Source: Denitromonas halophila (GTDB lineage Bacteria > Pseudomonadota > Gammaproteobacteria > Burkholderiales > Rhodocyclaceae). Taken from it: DNA of 64,000 bases. The DNA lies in assembly GCF_007625155.1 (NCBI RefSeq), contig NZ_VMNK01000003.1, forward strand, positions 186,001 through 250,000, read 5' to 3'. Below the pieces are notes generated by a model, which did not search any database, had not been told where the DNA came from, and saw nothing but the letters and a program-made list of their open reading frames with translations. Both the position numbers and the translations under genes were made by a program. This document shows positions 8,472 to 17,166 of the stretch, in pieces. How positions within the stretch are numbered: position 1 is the first letter of the stretch; the number at the start of each line of letters is the position of its first letter.

Positions 8472-9389
8472 ATGTCCGCCACCACCGACGTCATCATCCT
8501 CACCGAAGATCGCTACACCACGCCCGACCCCCGCGACTGGTATCAGCAGCAGATTGCCACCGAGGACGGCCTGGTGGCCGACGCACTGCGCGCCCGTGGC
8601 CAGCGTGTCGAACGTCGCTCCTGGGCCGACCCCGACATGCACTGGCGCGAGACCCGCTGCGCCCTGTTTCGCAGCACCTGGGATTATTTCGACCGCTTTG
8701 ACGAGTTCAACCGATGGTTCGACAAGGCCGCCGCGCAGACCCGCTTTTTCAATGATGCGGCCACGCTGCGCTGGAACATGGACAAGCGCTATCTGGCCGA
8801 GCTGGGCGCCGCGGGCGTGGCCATGGTGCCCACGGTCTATGTCGAACGCGGCGAGGCGACGAGGCTGGCCGACATTCTGGCCGCACAAGGCTGGTCCGAA
8901 GCGGTGTTCAAGCCCGTGGTGTCCGGCGCCGCGCGGCTCACCTACCGTATCAACACCGAAAACGCCGCCACCCATGAAGCGATCTTTTCCAACTGCGCCG
9001 CCGCCGAGGCGATGATGGTGCAAGCCTTTGAGCCGGCCATCGTCAACGACGGCGAGCTGTCGCTGATCGTCATCGACGGCCTCACCACCCACGCCATCCG
9101 CAAGACCGCCAAGGCCGGCGACTTCCGCGTGCAGGATGACCACGGCGGCACCGTGCACGCGCACGCACCGGCCGACGACGAACGCGCTTTTGCCGAAGCC
9201 GCCGTACGCGCCTGCGCCACGCTGCCACTGTATGCGCGAGTCGATTTCGTGCGCCGCGGGCCGGACGATTTTCGCCTCATGGAACTCGAATTGGTCGAGC
9301 CCGAACTGTTCTTCCGCTTCCACCCACCAGCGGCCGACGCCCTCGCCGAGGCCATCATCAGACGCCTGGCCGACGCAAGCGAGGCCTGA
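8472..9389 (+). CDS. ATP-grasp family ligase of unknown substrate
   Basis: 305 residues, soluble. The fold is inferred from the late block VEPELFFRF preceded by DFRLMELE, which matches the acidic metal-binding end of ATP-grasp enzymes related to RimK, glutathione synthetase and the D-cycloserine ligase group; the middle has VFKPVVSGAARLTYRI, where the lysine would contact ATP. Such enzymes join a carboxylate to an amine through an acyl phosphate. No neighbouring biosynthetic genes indicate the substrate. Start ATG at 8472 agrees with the family N-terminus (VIILTEDRY). Confidence 0.75.
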   Translation: MSATTDVIILTEDRYTTPDPRDWYQQQIATEDGLVADALRARGQRVERRSWADPDMHWRETRCALFRSTWDYFDRFDEFNRWFDKAAAQTRFFNDAATLRWNMDKRYLAELGAAGVAMVPTVYVERGEATRLADILAAQGWSEAVFKPVVSGAARLTYRINTENAATHEAIFSNCAAAEAMMVQAFEPAIVNDGELSLIVIDGLTTHAIRKTAKAGDFRVQDDHGGTVHAHAPADDERAFAEAAVRACATLPLYARVDFVRRGPDDFRLMELELVEPELFFRFHPPAADALAEAIIRRLADASEA

Positions 9390-9581
9390 GGGCAAGAATC
9401 AATTTTTGCCAAAATGCCGAATTCCGACGGCTTTTTCCGCGAAGCCGGCCATCTCCGCGCGTTTTTCCCTTTCGGCCGGCCGCACATTGAACCAAGTGTG
9501 CGATCCTGCGATCATGCGGCCCACGCGCCGCCGCCCACAAGGCCGAAGCGGCTCACTCGAACAAGACGGGAGGAGACACCC

Positions 9582-10373
9582 ATGATCCGACGCATCTGCC
9601 TGATGGCCGCCTTGGCCATCCTCAGCCAGAACGCCCTGGCCAAAGACTGGACCAAGATCCGCTTCGCCACCGAAGGCGCCTACCCCCCGTTCAACATGAC
9701 CGCGCCCGACGGCACGGTGCAGGGCTTTGACGTCGACATCGCCAACGCGCTGTGCAAGCAGATGCAAGCCGAGTGCACCTGGGTCAAGCAAGAGTGGGAC
9801 GGCATGATCCCGGCGTTGATGGGCCGCAAGTTCGACGCCATCGCCGCTTCCATGTCGATCACCGAAGACCGCAAGAAAAAAGTCGATTTTTCCGACAAGT
9901 ATTACGCCACGCCGCTGGGTCTGGTCACCGCCAAGGGCAGCGCACTGCGCCCCGACCTGGCACTGCTCAAAGGCAAGCGCATCGGCGTGCAGCGCGGCAC
10001 CGTGGCCGACAACTTCGCCACCCGTTTCTGGGCCAGCGAGGGTGTTGAGGTGATCCGCTACGGCAAACAGGAAGAGGTCTATCTCGACCTGGCCGCCGGC
10101 CGTCTCGACGCCACCTGGGTGGACGCGCTCGAAGCTGAGGGCGGCTTCCTGACCAAACCGACCGGAGAAGGCTATGCCTTTGCCGGGCCGACCATCTTCG
10201 GCCGCAACGCCGACGAGAAAGCCGTGATCGGCGAAGGCGTGGGCGTGGCCGTGCGCAAAAAGGACGCCGATCTGAAAGCCAAGATCAACAAGGCCCTGGC
10301 CGAGATCCGCGCCAACGGTACCTACGACAGCATCCGCAAAAAGTACTTCGCCCAGGACATCTACGGCGAATGA
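9582..10373 (+). CDS. periplasmic polar amino acid binding protein (ArgT/HisJ type)
   Basis: 263 residues: signal peptide MIRRICLMAALAILSQNALA, then a class II periplasmic binding fold. The family-1 style segments RFATEGAYPPFN, GFDVDIANALC and MIPALMGRKFDAIAASMSIT are clear, placing it with lysine/arginine/ornithine and histidine binding proteins. AGGAG at 9571-9575 sets the start at 9582. It is the first gene of a complete binding protein-permease-permease-ATPase operon in the same order as enterobacterial hisJQMP. A GC-rich hairpin follows and may keep this protein more abundant than the membrane parts. Confidence 0.9.
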   Translation: MIRRICLMAALAILSQNALAKDWTKIRFATEGAYPPFNMTAPDGTVQGFDVDIANALCKQMQAECTWVKQEWDGMIPALMGRKFDAIAASMSITEDRKKKVDFSDKYYATPLGLVTAKGSALRPDLALLKGKRIGVQRGTVADNFATRFWASEGVEVIRYGKQEEVYLDLAAGRLDATWVDALEAEGGFLTKPTGEGYAFAGPTIFGRNADEKAVIGEGVGVAVRKKDADLKAKINKALAEIRANGTYDSIRKKYFAQDIYGE

Positions 10374-10405
10374 GCCCCACGCTGTCTGCCGCCCGGCTGA
10401 TCGAT

Positions 10406-10425
10406 CGCCCCGCGCCCGCGGGGCG
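10406..10425 (+). repeat. intercistronic hairpin between binding protein and permease
   Basis: CGCCCCGCG at 10406-10414 is complementary to CGCGGGGCG at 10417-10425, giving a very stable GC stem with a tiny loop in the 66 bp between the binding-protein stop and the permease start. There is no T-run, so it is not a classical terminator. Such hairpins commonly protect the upstream mRNA or lower downstream expression, as between hisJ and hisQ in enterics. The possible GTG start at 10425 lies at its edge, which favours ATG 10440 for the permease. Confidence 0.65.
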
Positions 10426-10439
10426 TGATCGTTAACGCC

Positions 10440-11126
10440 ATGCTCCACGGCTACGCTGCTTCACTGCTCGACGGCGCCTGGCTGACCTTCCAGGTCGCCG
10501 TGCTCTCGCTCGTGCTGGCGCTGATGCTCGGCCTGGCCGGCGCCTCGGCCAAGCTGTCGAAGCTGCGTCTGGTACGCGCGCCCGCGGTGGCCTACACCAC
10601 CATCGTGCGCGGCATCCCCGATCTGCTCATGATGCTGCTGGTGTTTTACGGCGGGCAGATGCTCATCAACATCGCCACCGACGCGCTCGAATGGGACTAT
10701 ATCGACGTCAATCCCTTCGTCGCCGGCATTGCCACGCTGGGCTTCATCTTTGGCGCCTACTTCACCGAGACCTTCCGCGGCGCCTTCCTGGCCGTGCCTG
10801 CCGGCCAGCTCGAAGCCGGCGCCGCCTACGGCATGAGCCGCTGGCAGGTGTTCAGCCGCATCCTGTTTCCACAAATGCTGCGCCACGCGCTGCCGGGCCT
10901 GGGCAACAACTGGCAAGTCATGCAGAAGAGCACCGCGCTGGTGTCCATCATCGGTCTGTCGGACATCACCTGGCTGGCCGACCAGGCCGGGCGCAGCACC
11001 CACCAGCCCTTCCTGTTCTACGCCGTGGTGTGCGCGTTTTATCTGGGCATGACCGCGCTGTCATCGGTGGTCTTCAATCACCTCGAACGCCGTTACTCGG
11101 TCGGCGTGCGCCGGAGCGCGGCATGA
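10440..11126 (+). CDS. hisQ: amino acid ABC transporter permease (HisQ-like)
   Basis: 228 residues with about five membrane helices. The cytoplasmic EAA loop is [21 protein letters not shown] in the central part, the contact site for the ATPase. The N-terminus [18 protein letters not shown] and the end [11 protein letters not shown] align closely with enterobacterial HisQ, so the ATG at 10440 is chosen over GTG 10425. It pairs with the next permease to form the heterodimeric channel. Overlaps the next gene by ATGA. Specificity (His, Arg, Lys or Orn) cannot be decided from the permease. Confidence 0.88.
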   Translation: MLHGYAASLLDGAWLTFQVAVLSLVLALMLGLAGASAKLSKLRLVRAPAVAYTTIVRGIPDLLMMLLVFYGGQMLINIATDALEWDYIDVNPFVAGIATLGFIFGAYFTETFRGAFLAVPAGQLEAGAAYGMSRWQVFSRILFPQMLRHALPGLGNNWQVMQKSTALVSIIGLSDITWLADQAGRSTHQPFLFYAVVCAFYLGMTALSSVVFNHLERRYSVGVRRSAA

Positions 11127-11851
11127 TCGAATGGAGCGTGATCACCGAGAGCCTGCCGCAATACACCAGCGGCCTGTGGCTCACCGCGCAACTCACCGTG
11201 CTGTCGCTGGCCGCCGGGCTGATGATCGCGATTCCGCTGTCGGTGATGCGGATCTCGCGCAAGCGCCTGGTCGCCGGCCCGGTGTGGGCCTTCACCTATT
11301 TCTTTCGCGGCACACCCATGCTGGTGCAGCTGCTGCTGATCTACTACGGCCTCGGGCAATTCGAGTGGATTCAGGCGCAGTGGCAGGCTGGAAACACTTT
11401 CTGGCTGACCTTCCGCGAGCCCTATGGTTGCGCGCTCGTTACCTTCACGCTCAACACCTGCGCCTACACCACCGAGATTCTCGCCGGTGCGCTGCGCACC
11501 ACACCGCACGGCGAAATCGAAGCCGCCCAGGCCTGTGGCATGAGCCGCGTCACGATGCTACGGCGCATCCTGATTCCGGGCGCGCTGCGGCGGGCGCTGC
11601 CGGCGTACAGCAACGAGGCGATCTTCATGCTGCACGGCACGGCAATTGCCTCGACCGTCACGCTGATGGACCTGACCGGCGCGGCGCGCAACGCCTACTC
11701 GCAACACTTCGCGCCGTTCGAAGCCTTCATCTTTGCCGGCCTGCTCTACCTGACGCTGACCTTCGCCCTGGTCGGCCTGTTCCGCCTCGCCGAGCGGCGC
11801 TATCTGGCGCATCTGCAGCCGCGCAAGGCGATCAAAGGACACACCGCATGA
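11123..11851 (+). CDS. hisM: amino acid ABC transporter permease (HisM-like)
   Basis: 242 residues, second permease of the transporter, with about five helices. [16 protein letters not shown] is the typical segment of this family, and [23 protein letters not shown] is the EAA coupling loop (around residues 140-162). The ending [17 protein letters not shown] agrees with HisM. It overlaps both neighbours by four bases (ATGA), so the three membrane-complex genes are translationally coupled. All expected features are present and nothing is truncated. Confidence 0.88.
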   Translation: MIEWSVITESLPQYTSGLWLTAQLTVLSLAAGLMIAIPLSVMRISRKRLVAGPVWAFTYFFRGTPMLVQLLLIYYGLGQFEWIQAQWQAGNTFWLTFREPYGCALVTFTLNTCAYTTEILAGALRTTPHGEIEAAQACGMSRVTMLRRILIPGALRRALPAYSNEAIFMLHGTAIASTVTLMDLTGAARNAYSQHFAPFEAFIFAGLLYLTLTFALVGLFRLAERRYLAHLQPRKAIKGHTA

Positions 11852-12612
11852 CCCAACTGACCGTCGAAGACCTGCACAAAAGCTATGGCGACCACGAGGT
11901 GCTCAAGGGCGTCTCGCTCTCGGCCGAAGCCGGCGACGTGATCAGCATCATCGGCTCGTCCGGCTCAGGCAAGAGTACCTTCCTGCGCTGCATCAACTTC
12001 CTCGAGCAGCCCGACGCCGGCCGCATCCATGTTGCGGGCGAAGAAATCCGACTGGTGCGCGGTGGCGATGGCCATCTGAAAGTCGCCGACGCCAAGCAAC
12101 TCCAGCGTCTGCGCACCCGGCTGGCGATGGTGTTTCAGCACTTCAACCTGTGGGCGCACATGACGGTGATCGAAAACGTCATGGAAGCCCCGGTGCATGT
12201 GCTCGGCCTGAGCAAGGCTGAAGCCCGCGAACGCGCCGAGGCCTATCTCGACAAGGTGGGCATTGCCCGCTTCCGCGATGCCTACCCGGCGCATATGTCG
12301 GGCGGCCAGCAACAGCGCGTGGCGATCGCCCGGGCGCTGGCCATGGAACCTGCCGTGCTGCTGTTCGATGAGCCCACCTCGGCGCTCGACCCGGAGCTGG
12401 TCGGTGAAGTGCTCAAGGTGATGCGCGCACTCGCCGAGGAGGGGCGCACCATGGTGGTGGTGACCCACGAAATGGGCTTTGCCCGCGAGGTGTCCAGCCA
12501 GGTGATGTTTCTGCATCAGGGTCTGGCCGAAGAGGTCGGTGTCCCGGTAGATGTCTTCGATCATCCGCGCAGCGAGCGCCTGCGGCAATTTCTGTCTGGT
12601 AGCCTGAAATAA
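11848..12612 (+). CDS. hisP: amino acid ABC transporter ATP-binding protein (HisP-like)
   Basis: 254 residues. Walker [10 protein letters not shown] at 36-44, the signature [15 protein letters not shown] in the middle, Walker [15 protein letters not shown] and the switch histidine in VVTHEMGF are intact. The extra segment between Walker A and the Q-loop ([20 protein letters not shown]) is shared with HisP and ArgP-type ATPases and supports assignment to the polar amino acid group. It energises uptake through the HisQ/HisM-like channel. Last gene of the operon; the next gene is convergent 27 bp away, with no obvious terminator between. Confidence 0.92.
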   Translation: MTQLTVEDLHKSYGDHEVLKGVSLSAEAGDVISIIGSSGSGKSTFLRCINFLEQPDAGRIHVAGEEIRLVRGGDGHLKVADAKQLQRLRTRLAMVFQHFNLWAHMTVIENVMEAPVHVLGLSKAEARERAEAYLDKVGIARFRDAYPAHMSGGQQQRVAIARALAMEPAVLLFDEPTSALDPELVGEVLKVMRALAEEGRTMVVVTHEMGFAREVSSQVMFLHQGLAEEVGVPVDVFDHPRSERLRQFLSGSLK

Positions 12613-12639
12613 GCCTGCCGACGCCAGCCAAAGCCCCCG

Positions 12640-13944
12640 TCAGCTATCGTCGGTCTTGGCCGCCGGGTAATGCAGCGGCAACCATATCTTGAACTCGGTG
12701 CCCTCACCAAGTTTGCTATTGACCACGATGCGCCCGCCGTGGCGCTCGATGATGCTGTAGGACACCGACAGCCCCAAACCGGTCCCGGTGCCCACCGGCT
12801 TGGTGGTGTAAAACGGGTCGAAGATGCGCTTGAGCACCTCGGGCGGAATGCCGGCGCCGGTGTCGCGTACCGAGACAAACACCTGCTCGCCCTCGGTGCC
12901 GGTGCTCACCGTGATCGTGCCCTGCTCGGCGATGGCCTGCGCCGCATTGACGACGAGATTCATGAACACCTGGTTGAGCTGCGAAGCGACGCATTCGATC
13001 TCGGGCAGTTCGCCGTACTGCTTGACCACCTCGGCCTTGTATTTGATCTCGTTGGCGACCACATTGAGCGTGGTGTCCAGACAGTGATGCAGATCAGCCC
13101 AGGCCGCCTCGCTCTCGCCCATGCGCGAGAAATCCTTCAAGTCCTGCACAATTTTTTTGACCCGGTCGAGCCCGTCACGGCTCTCGGTGACGAGATTGAC
13201 CAGGTCCTCGCGTAAGTAGTCGAGATCAACGCCCTTGATCTGCGCATCGATCGCACTCCGCAGGCTCTCGGGGATCTGGTCATGCGCGCCGGTGTAGGCG
13301 TCGAGCACCACCATCAACTCATCCACATAGCTGGCCAGCGTCCCGAGGTTGGAATTGACGAAGCCGATGGGGTTGTTGATTTCATGCGCCACGCCGGCCG
13401 CCAGTTGCCCGATCGAGGCAAGTTTTTCGGACTGCAGCAGCTGGTTCTGCGCCTGCGCCAGTTCGCCGATCAGCTTTCGCTGCTCGGCCTTTTCGCGCTC
13501 GATCTCGGCCATGCTGGCCGCCAGCTCTTCGTGAGCGATAGCGTTGTCGGTCACGTCCTGCACGGTCACGCACACCTGCACCACCTCACCGGCTTCGTTC
13601 TTGACCGGTAAAAACGTGCAGTTCTGACGCATGGCATCGACGCCCCCGGTGATCGGCCGGTTGTGATCGAAGCGGAACAGATAGGGGCGCTGTGTCCACG
13701 AGGTGAAGGCGTAATTGCGCAGTGCCTGCACATGACGCACTTTGCGTTCAAGCCAGGATCGGGGCAGCTCGGGGAACACCTCGAAGAGGTTGCGCCCCAG
13801 CACATCCGCCGCCGAATGCCGGCTATGCGTGGCCATGAAGCGATTCCACAGGGTGACCTTGAACTCAACGTCCACGGCGAAGACACCGATCTCGACCCGG
13901 TCGGCGATGAATCCGCCCAGTTCGCCGTGGGTCAGCTCGGTCAT
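12640..13944 (-). CDS. soluble PAS-domain sensor histidine kinase
   Basis: 434 residues without membrane segments. A PAS domain occupies about residues 10-135, a short coiled coil about 138-172, the dimerisation/phosphoacceptor helix has GVAHEINNP with His187, and the ATPase part shows the N box (NLVVNAAQA), the G1 box DTGAGIPP and G2 GTGTGLGLS. It should autophosphorylate in the cytoplasm and hand phosphate to a regulator, most likely the CheY-like protein of the same operon. It starts one base after the CheC-like gene stops. The PAS ligand is unknown. Confidence 0.88.
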   Translation of the reverse strand: MTELTHGELGGFIADRVEIGVFAVDVEFKVTLWNRFMATHSRHSAADVLGRNLFEVFPELPRSWLERKVRHVQALRNYAFTSWTQRPYLFRFDHNRPITGGVDAMRQNCTFLPVKNEAGEVVQVCVTVQDVTDNAIAHEELAASMAEIEREKAEQRKLIGELAQAQNQLLQSEKLASIGQLAAGVAHEINNPIGFVNSNLGTLASYVDELMVVLDAYTGAHDQIPESLRSAIDAQIKGVDLDYLREDLVNLVTESRDGLDRVKKIVQDLKDFSRMGESEAAWADLHHCLDTTLNVVANEIKYKAEVVKQYGELPEIECVASQLNQVFMNLVVNAAQAIAEQGTITVSTGTEGEQVFVSVRDTGAGIPPEVLKRIFDPFYTTKPVGTGTGLGLSVSYSIIERHGGRIVVNSKLGEGTEFKIWLPLHYPAAKTDDS

Positions 13945-13945
13945 G

Positions 13946-14557
13946 TCACAGGCTCGCCAGGAAACGGTCGATCGCGTCGCGCAGCACCAGAATCTGATCC
14001 TCCGGCAGCAGCATGATCAGGTGGCAGGCAAAGGAACGCTTCTCCAGGCTGAAGTTCACCTCGACAAACAAAGCACAGGGCGAGTCCATGCGGCTTACAT
14101 CCAGCAAACTGCCCACCTCGACTTCGGTGGCCATCAACGACGGTGCCGAAAACCCCATCTCGGCACTGATCTGCTCGGCCAGCCCGCCCAGGCAGGCGCC
14201 GATCAGCACATTGCTCACATCGAGCAGCAGTTCATGCTCAGTGGCCTCGTCGGGTACCTCGTCATAGCCCATCAGATCGGCCAGCTCGCGACAATGCGCG
14301 ACGCCATACACCACCACCGCTTCGCCACGCAGATCGCCATGAAAGCCCTGGCGTACGGCGGTCACCTTCTCAGGCCCGACGATACGCTCGAGTGCGGGAG
14401 GAATCAGACTGGGCTTTAGCACCAGAATCCGCGGCACCGAGAGTTGAACAAACTCGCCCAGCACCGCCGCCACCGAGGCGCCTGCCTGCCCCATGCCGAT
14501 ATTGGTCAGTTCCTGCAGCGCGTCGCGCTGATCTTCGGAAAACAGAGCAGTGGTCAT
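13946..14557 (-). CDS. CheC-like CheY-P phosphatase family protein
   Basis: 203 residues. CheC-family proteins remove phosphate from CheY-type regulators. The N-terminal helix DALQELTNIGMGQAG has the catalytic-type pair Glu16 and Asn19; the second half has LLDVSNVLIGACLGGL, where Asp113 and Asn116 stand in the place of the second E-x-x-N, so one active site is conservative rather than exact. It overlaps the regulator gene by ATGA and abuts the kinase gene, making a complete kinase-regulator-phosphatase set. Start ATG 14557 is chosen from the family N-terminus and coupling. Confidence 0.8.
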   Translation of the reverse strand: MTTALFSEDQRDALQELTNIGMGQAGASVAAVLGEFVQLSVPRILVLKPSLIPPALERIVGPEKVTAVRQGFHGDLRGEAVVVYGVAHCRELADLMGYDEVPDEATEHELLLDVSNVLIGACLGGLAEQISAEMGFSAPSLMATEVEVGSLLDVSRMDSPCALFVEVNFSLEKRSFACHLIMLLPEDQILVLRDAIDRFLASL

Positions 14558-14922
14558 AGGGCGACTCCATACTCGCGCAGCACACCGCCCAACTTTTCTG
14601 GATCGACCGGTTTTTTGACGAAAGCGATCGCACCGAGGCGTTTGACGCGCTCCTGCGCCTCCGGCTGGATATCGGCCGACACGACCACCACCAGACAATT
14701 GAGGCCCTCGGCCCGTAGCGTTTCGAGCACCTGAAAGCCGTCCATCTCGGGCATGGTCAGATCCAGAAACATCAGATCCACATCGCCCTGACGATACGCC
14801 GCCAGCGCCTCGAGCCCATTCGTGGCCTGACGAACTTCGACGTCCCAGGTCGCGGGCAAGGAGCGGATGAGCATCTTGCGCGCCATGGCCGAATCGTCCA
14901 CCACCAACACCGTCGACGCCAT
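14554..14922 (-). CDS. CheY-like single-domain response regulator
   Basis: 122 residues, a receiver domain only. Acid pair Asp9/Asp10, phosphoacceptor Asp54 (FLDLTMPEMDG), Ser82 and Lys104 (KKPVD) are all present. With no output domain it must act through protein contacts, like CheY, or as a relay. GAGGAGG lies 6 nt before ATG 14922. It is the first gene of the three-gene operon with the CheC-like protein and the PAS kinase; a possible sigma-28 promoter lies upstream, which would tie the operon to motility. Confidence 0.9.
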   Translation of the reverse strand: MASTVLVVDDSAMARKMLIRSLPATWDVEVRQATNGLEALAAYRQGDVDLMFLDLTMPEMDGFQVLETLRAEGLNCLVVVVSADIQPEAQERVKRLGAIAFVKKPVDPEKLGGVLREYGVAL

Positions 14923-14993
14923 CAAAACCTCCTCTGCCTGATCGAGTCCCCGCAACCGCTACGCGCGAGCCGTCACCGTGACGTACAAAGCAG

Positions 14994-15020
14994 CCTACGG
15001 CGGAGCATCGTCAGACTTTA
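14994..15020 (-). promoter_or_regulatory. possible sigma-28 (FliA-type) promoter
   Basis: Read on the minus strand, TAAAGTCT (15020-15013) is followed by exactly 11 bases and then GCCGTAGG (15001-14994). The FliA consensus is TAAAGTTT, 11 bases, GCCGATAA, so the -35 element matches 7 of 8 and the -10 element its invariant GCCG. It lies 71 bp before the start codon of the CheY-like gene. Only the sequence match supports it. Confidence 0.45.
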
Positions 15021-15052
15021 GGCGACCCGATGAAAAACCTATTGCTTTGGTG

Positions 15053-15883
15053 CTAGCGTGGCCGCTCCGTGGTCAGGCCCGCCAGCGTACGGCGCAAGGC
15101 CGCCACCCCCATGCGGTGCAAGTAGCGGCTGCGATAAAATCGCCCGCCCGGGCCGAGCCGGAACGCCTGGCCGGCGGGCGTATAGGCCGGCAAACACACG
15201 CCATCCGGCGCCACGCCGATGCGCACCTGCCGCCAGTAGCCAGGCAGATCGATGCTGCCATGCTTGAGCACCGGCGGCATGATGAACACGGTCTTACCCA
15301 AGCGCTGCTGGGCGACCAGCTGCTGGACCTCCCAGCGGGTTTCGCCCTGATCGCTCAGGATCATCACAATCCAGCAGGCGTGCTTGATGAGCTGCTGAAA
15401 CATGGTCCTCCACGCCGCGTCCGTCACCGCGATCCGGCCCGCACCAATCGCCTCGCCCGGCCGCCCCAGGGCAATCAGAGGCAGATCGGGCGACAGCGCG
15501 GCGGCGAGCACCCGTTCGAACTCCATCTCTGCCTCATGAGCGAAATACGCCGGCATGAAGGGCAGACCACGCCAGCGGCGATTGATCACCGTCAGGCGAC
15601 CGGTCACCGAGAACGGGCGCAGGTAGACCGCAAACCGCGGCGGCACATCGTCCACCCCGCTGAGCAGTTGCAGCAGCACCGCCTCGGCGCGACGATCCCG
15701 TCTGCGCTGTATCCACCACCGCTCGACCGCCGCCAGCACACGACCGCTCAGAAAGAAGGCGGCACTTCCCATGGCCGCCATCGACGCCGACAGCCCGTCG
15801 CCGGTCACACTGCCGCGACTGAGCAGATGCAGCAACACCACCCACGCCGCCAGCATGTTGCAGTAGCGCACCAGCACGTTCAT
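15053..15883 (-). CDS. membrane protein with a conserved cytoplasmic domain of unknown function
   Basis: 276 residues. Two membrane segments (about 5-22 and 36-54) are followed by a basic linker and a soluble domain of about 190 residues. The soluble part shows a pattern seen in many uncharacterised bacterial proteins: YLRPF (87-91), an acidic helix EAEMEFERVLAAAL, IALGRPGEAIGAGR (137-150), a Trp in DAAWRTMF, a buried strand WIVMILS and RWEVQQLV (183-190). The order of strands and the W-E motif recall TIR or deoxyribosyltransferase-like Rossmann folds, but that is inference. Start 15883 overlaps the upstream stop as ATGA, so it is coupled to the partner gene. Confidence 0.65.
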   Translation of the reverse strand: MNVLVRYCNMLAAWVVLLHLLSRGSVTGDGLSASMAAMGSAAFFLSGRVLAAVERWWIQRRRDRRAEAVLLQLLSGVDDVPPRFAVYLRPFSVTGRLTVINRRWRGLPFMPAYFAHEAEMEFERVLAAALSPDLPLIALGRPGEAIGAGRIAVTDAAWRTMFQQLIKHACWIVMILSDQGETRWEVQQLVAQQRLGKTVFIMPPVLKHGSIDLPGYWRQVRIGVAPDGVCLPAYTPAGQAFRLGPGGRFYRSRYLHRMGVAALRRTLAGLTTERPR

Positions 15884-17166
15884 GGCCGCCTCCCGCATTC
15901 TCGCGCCGCTTCCGCGGCCGCTTTCGCTGACCAGGGCCGATCAAGCAAGAGGTTCGGATCCCAAGCGCGCAGGCAGATGTCGTAGTCCCACTCCGCATCC
16001 AGCGTGGTAAGAAGCGTATCGAGCGCAGCGCGCGCGGCGGGGTCAGCCGCCTGTTCGCGCGCCTGGGCAAAGATGCGGTACTCGGTCGCCCGGCTCTCAA
16101 ACCAGGTGTGGGGCACGGCGAGCGGATCGGGTGGCCTTTCGGGCAGGGGCCAGACCAGTAGCCCCACCCAACGCAGACGGTCCGACACAAACCGATCGAG
16201 CGCGCCATCCAGACGATGATCGAGCAGTGTGCTGTCGGCTGATCCCGCGCTGAGCTGCACCTCAAGCACATTCAGATCAGCATCCAGGCGTTGATCCAAT
16301 CGCGCGATCGGTGCCAACAACGCCTGCCGGTGCGCCGCATGGCGCTGCCGTAGCGCCATCGCCTGCGCCTCGAGCGAGGGCACGCTCGCCCCCGACGCAT
16401 CGGCGAGAAAATCTCGCGTCGCCGGCACCAGCGTCCGCGCCGCCTGGCGCGCAGTCGCCTCACGCTGCAAGCCCAGATCAATCCATGGCCCGGCGAGCAA
16501 CGCCAGCGGCAAGGCCAGATAAGCGAACTGCTGGCCGAGCTGGCGCAAAAGCACCGCCCCCAGCCGCCCCAGCGCACGCCGCAGCCGCCACCCCAGGAAA
16601 CGCACCCCGGCCAACCCATGCCGGCGCAGCAAGCGCGGCGTCGCCAGCAGATCCGCAATGCCATGCCCCACGCGTTGCCACCACAGCCACCGCACGCTGA
16701 GCTCACCGCGCCGACGCTCCACCCGCATCGCCCACGCCCGGCGCAAGCGGCCAGCGCACCCCGTTCGTCGAGGCGCCGGTCGCCGCCGCGTTGCCAAGCG
16801 CCACAGCCGCGCACCGCCAGCACTCAGACCCGCCGCAACTACCACACTGCCAGCCGCACACACCACCCACATCACGGCCACACCGGCGCTGCCCGCCGGA
16901 TCAAGCGCCAAGCCCGCCCACCAATGCGTCACCGTCGCCTGCCAGGCCTCCAGGCCTTGTCGCCGATCCGACAAGGCCAAAGCGATGCCGTCGGCACTCA
17001 CCCCCGGATGCAGCACCCCGTGCACCACCGCGATGGCCACTCGACGCAAACCCTCGCCAAGTCCCATCGCGATCTGCGCCAGCCAGTCCGCACTCGCCGA
17101 CGCCGCCCAGGCCGTCGCAGGCAGGCAGCACAACACGACATAGCGCCGGACGTCCGACCGTCTCAT
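15880..17166 (-). CDS. large membrane protein of unknown function, partner of the next gene
   Basis: About 428 residues. MRRSDVRRYVVLCCLPATAWA looks like a signal peptide; further hydrophobic segments occur around SAGVAVMWVVCAAGSVVVAAG, FAYLALPLALLAGPW and LRWVGLLVWPLP, with a strongly arginine-rich cytoplasmic stretch (LWRLATRRRPAPRRTG and following) between the first two. The C-terminal third is likely periplasmic and includes a helical region of possible coiled coil. I recognise no family. The frame remains open further upstream, but 17166 gives the only sensible N-terminus; its ribosome site is weak. Coupled by ATGA to the downstream gene. Confidence 0.55.
   Translation of the reverse strand: MRRSDVRRYVVLCCLPATAWAASASADWLAQIAMGLGEGLRRVAIAVVHGVLHPGVSADGIALALSDRRQGLEAWQATVTHWWAGLALDPAGSAGVAVMWVVCAAGSVVVAAGLSAGGARLWRLATRRRPAPRRTGCAGRLRRAWAMRVERRRGELSVRWLWWQRVGHGIADLLATPRLLRRHGLAGVRFLGWRLRRALGRLGAVLLRQLGQQFAYLALPLALLAGPWIDLGLQREATARQAARTLVPATRDFLADASGASVPSLEAQAMALRQRHAAHRQALLAPIARLDQRLDADLNVLEVQLSAGSADSTLLDHRLDGALDRFVSDRLRWVGLLVWPLPERPPDPLAVPHTWFESRATEYRIFAQAREQAADPAARAALDTLLTTLDAEWDYDICLRAWDPNLLLDRPWSAKAAAEAARECGRRP

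Noticed and set aside
9391-9410. Hairpin GGCAAGAA/TTTTTGCC after the ATP-grasp gene as a terminator
   Set aside because: The stem is AT-rich with a G-T pair and is followed by A rather than T residues, so termination on the plus strand is not supported.
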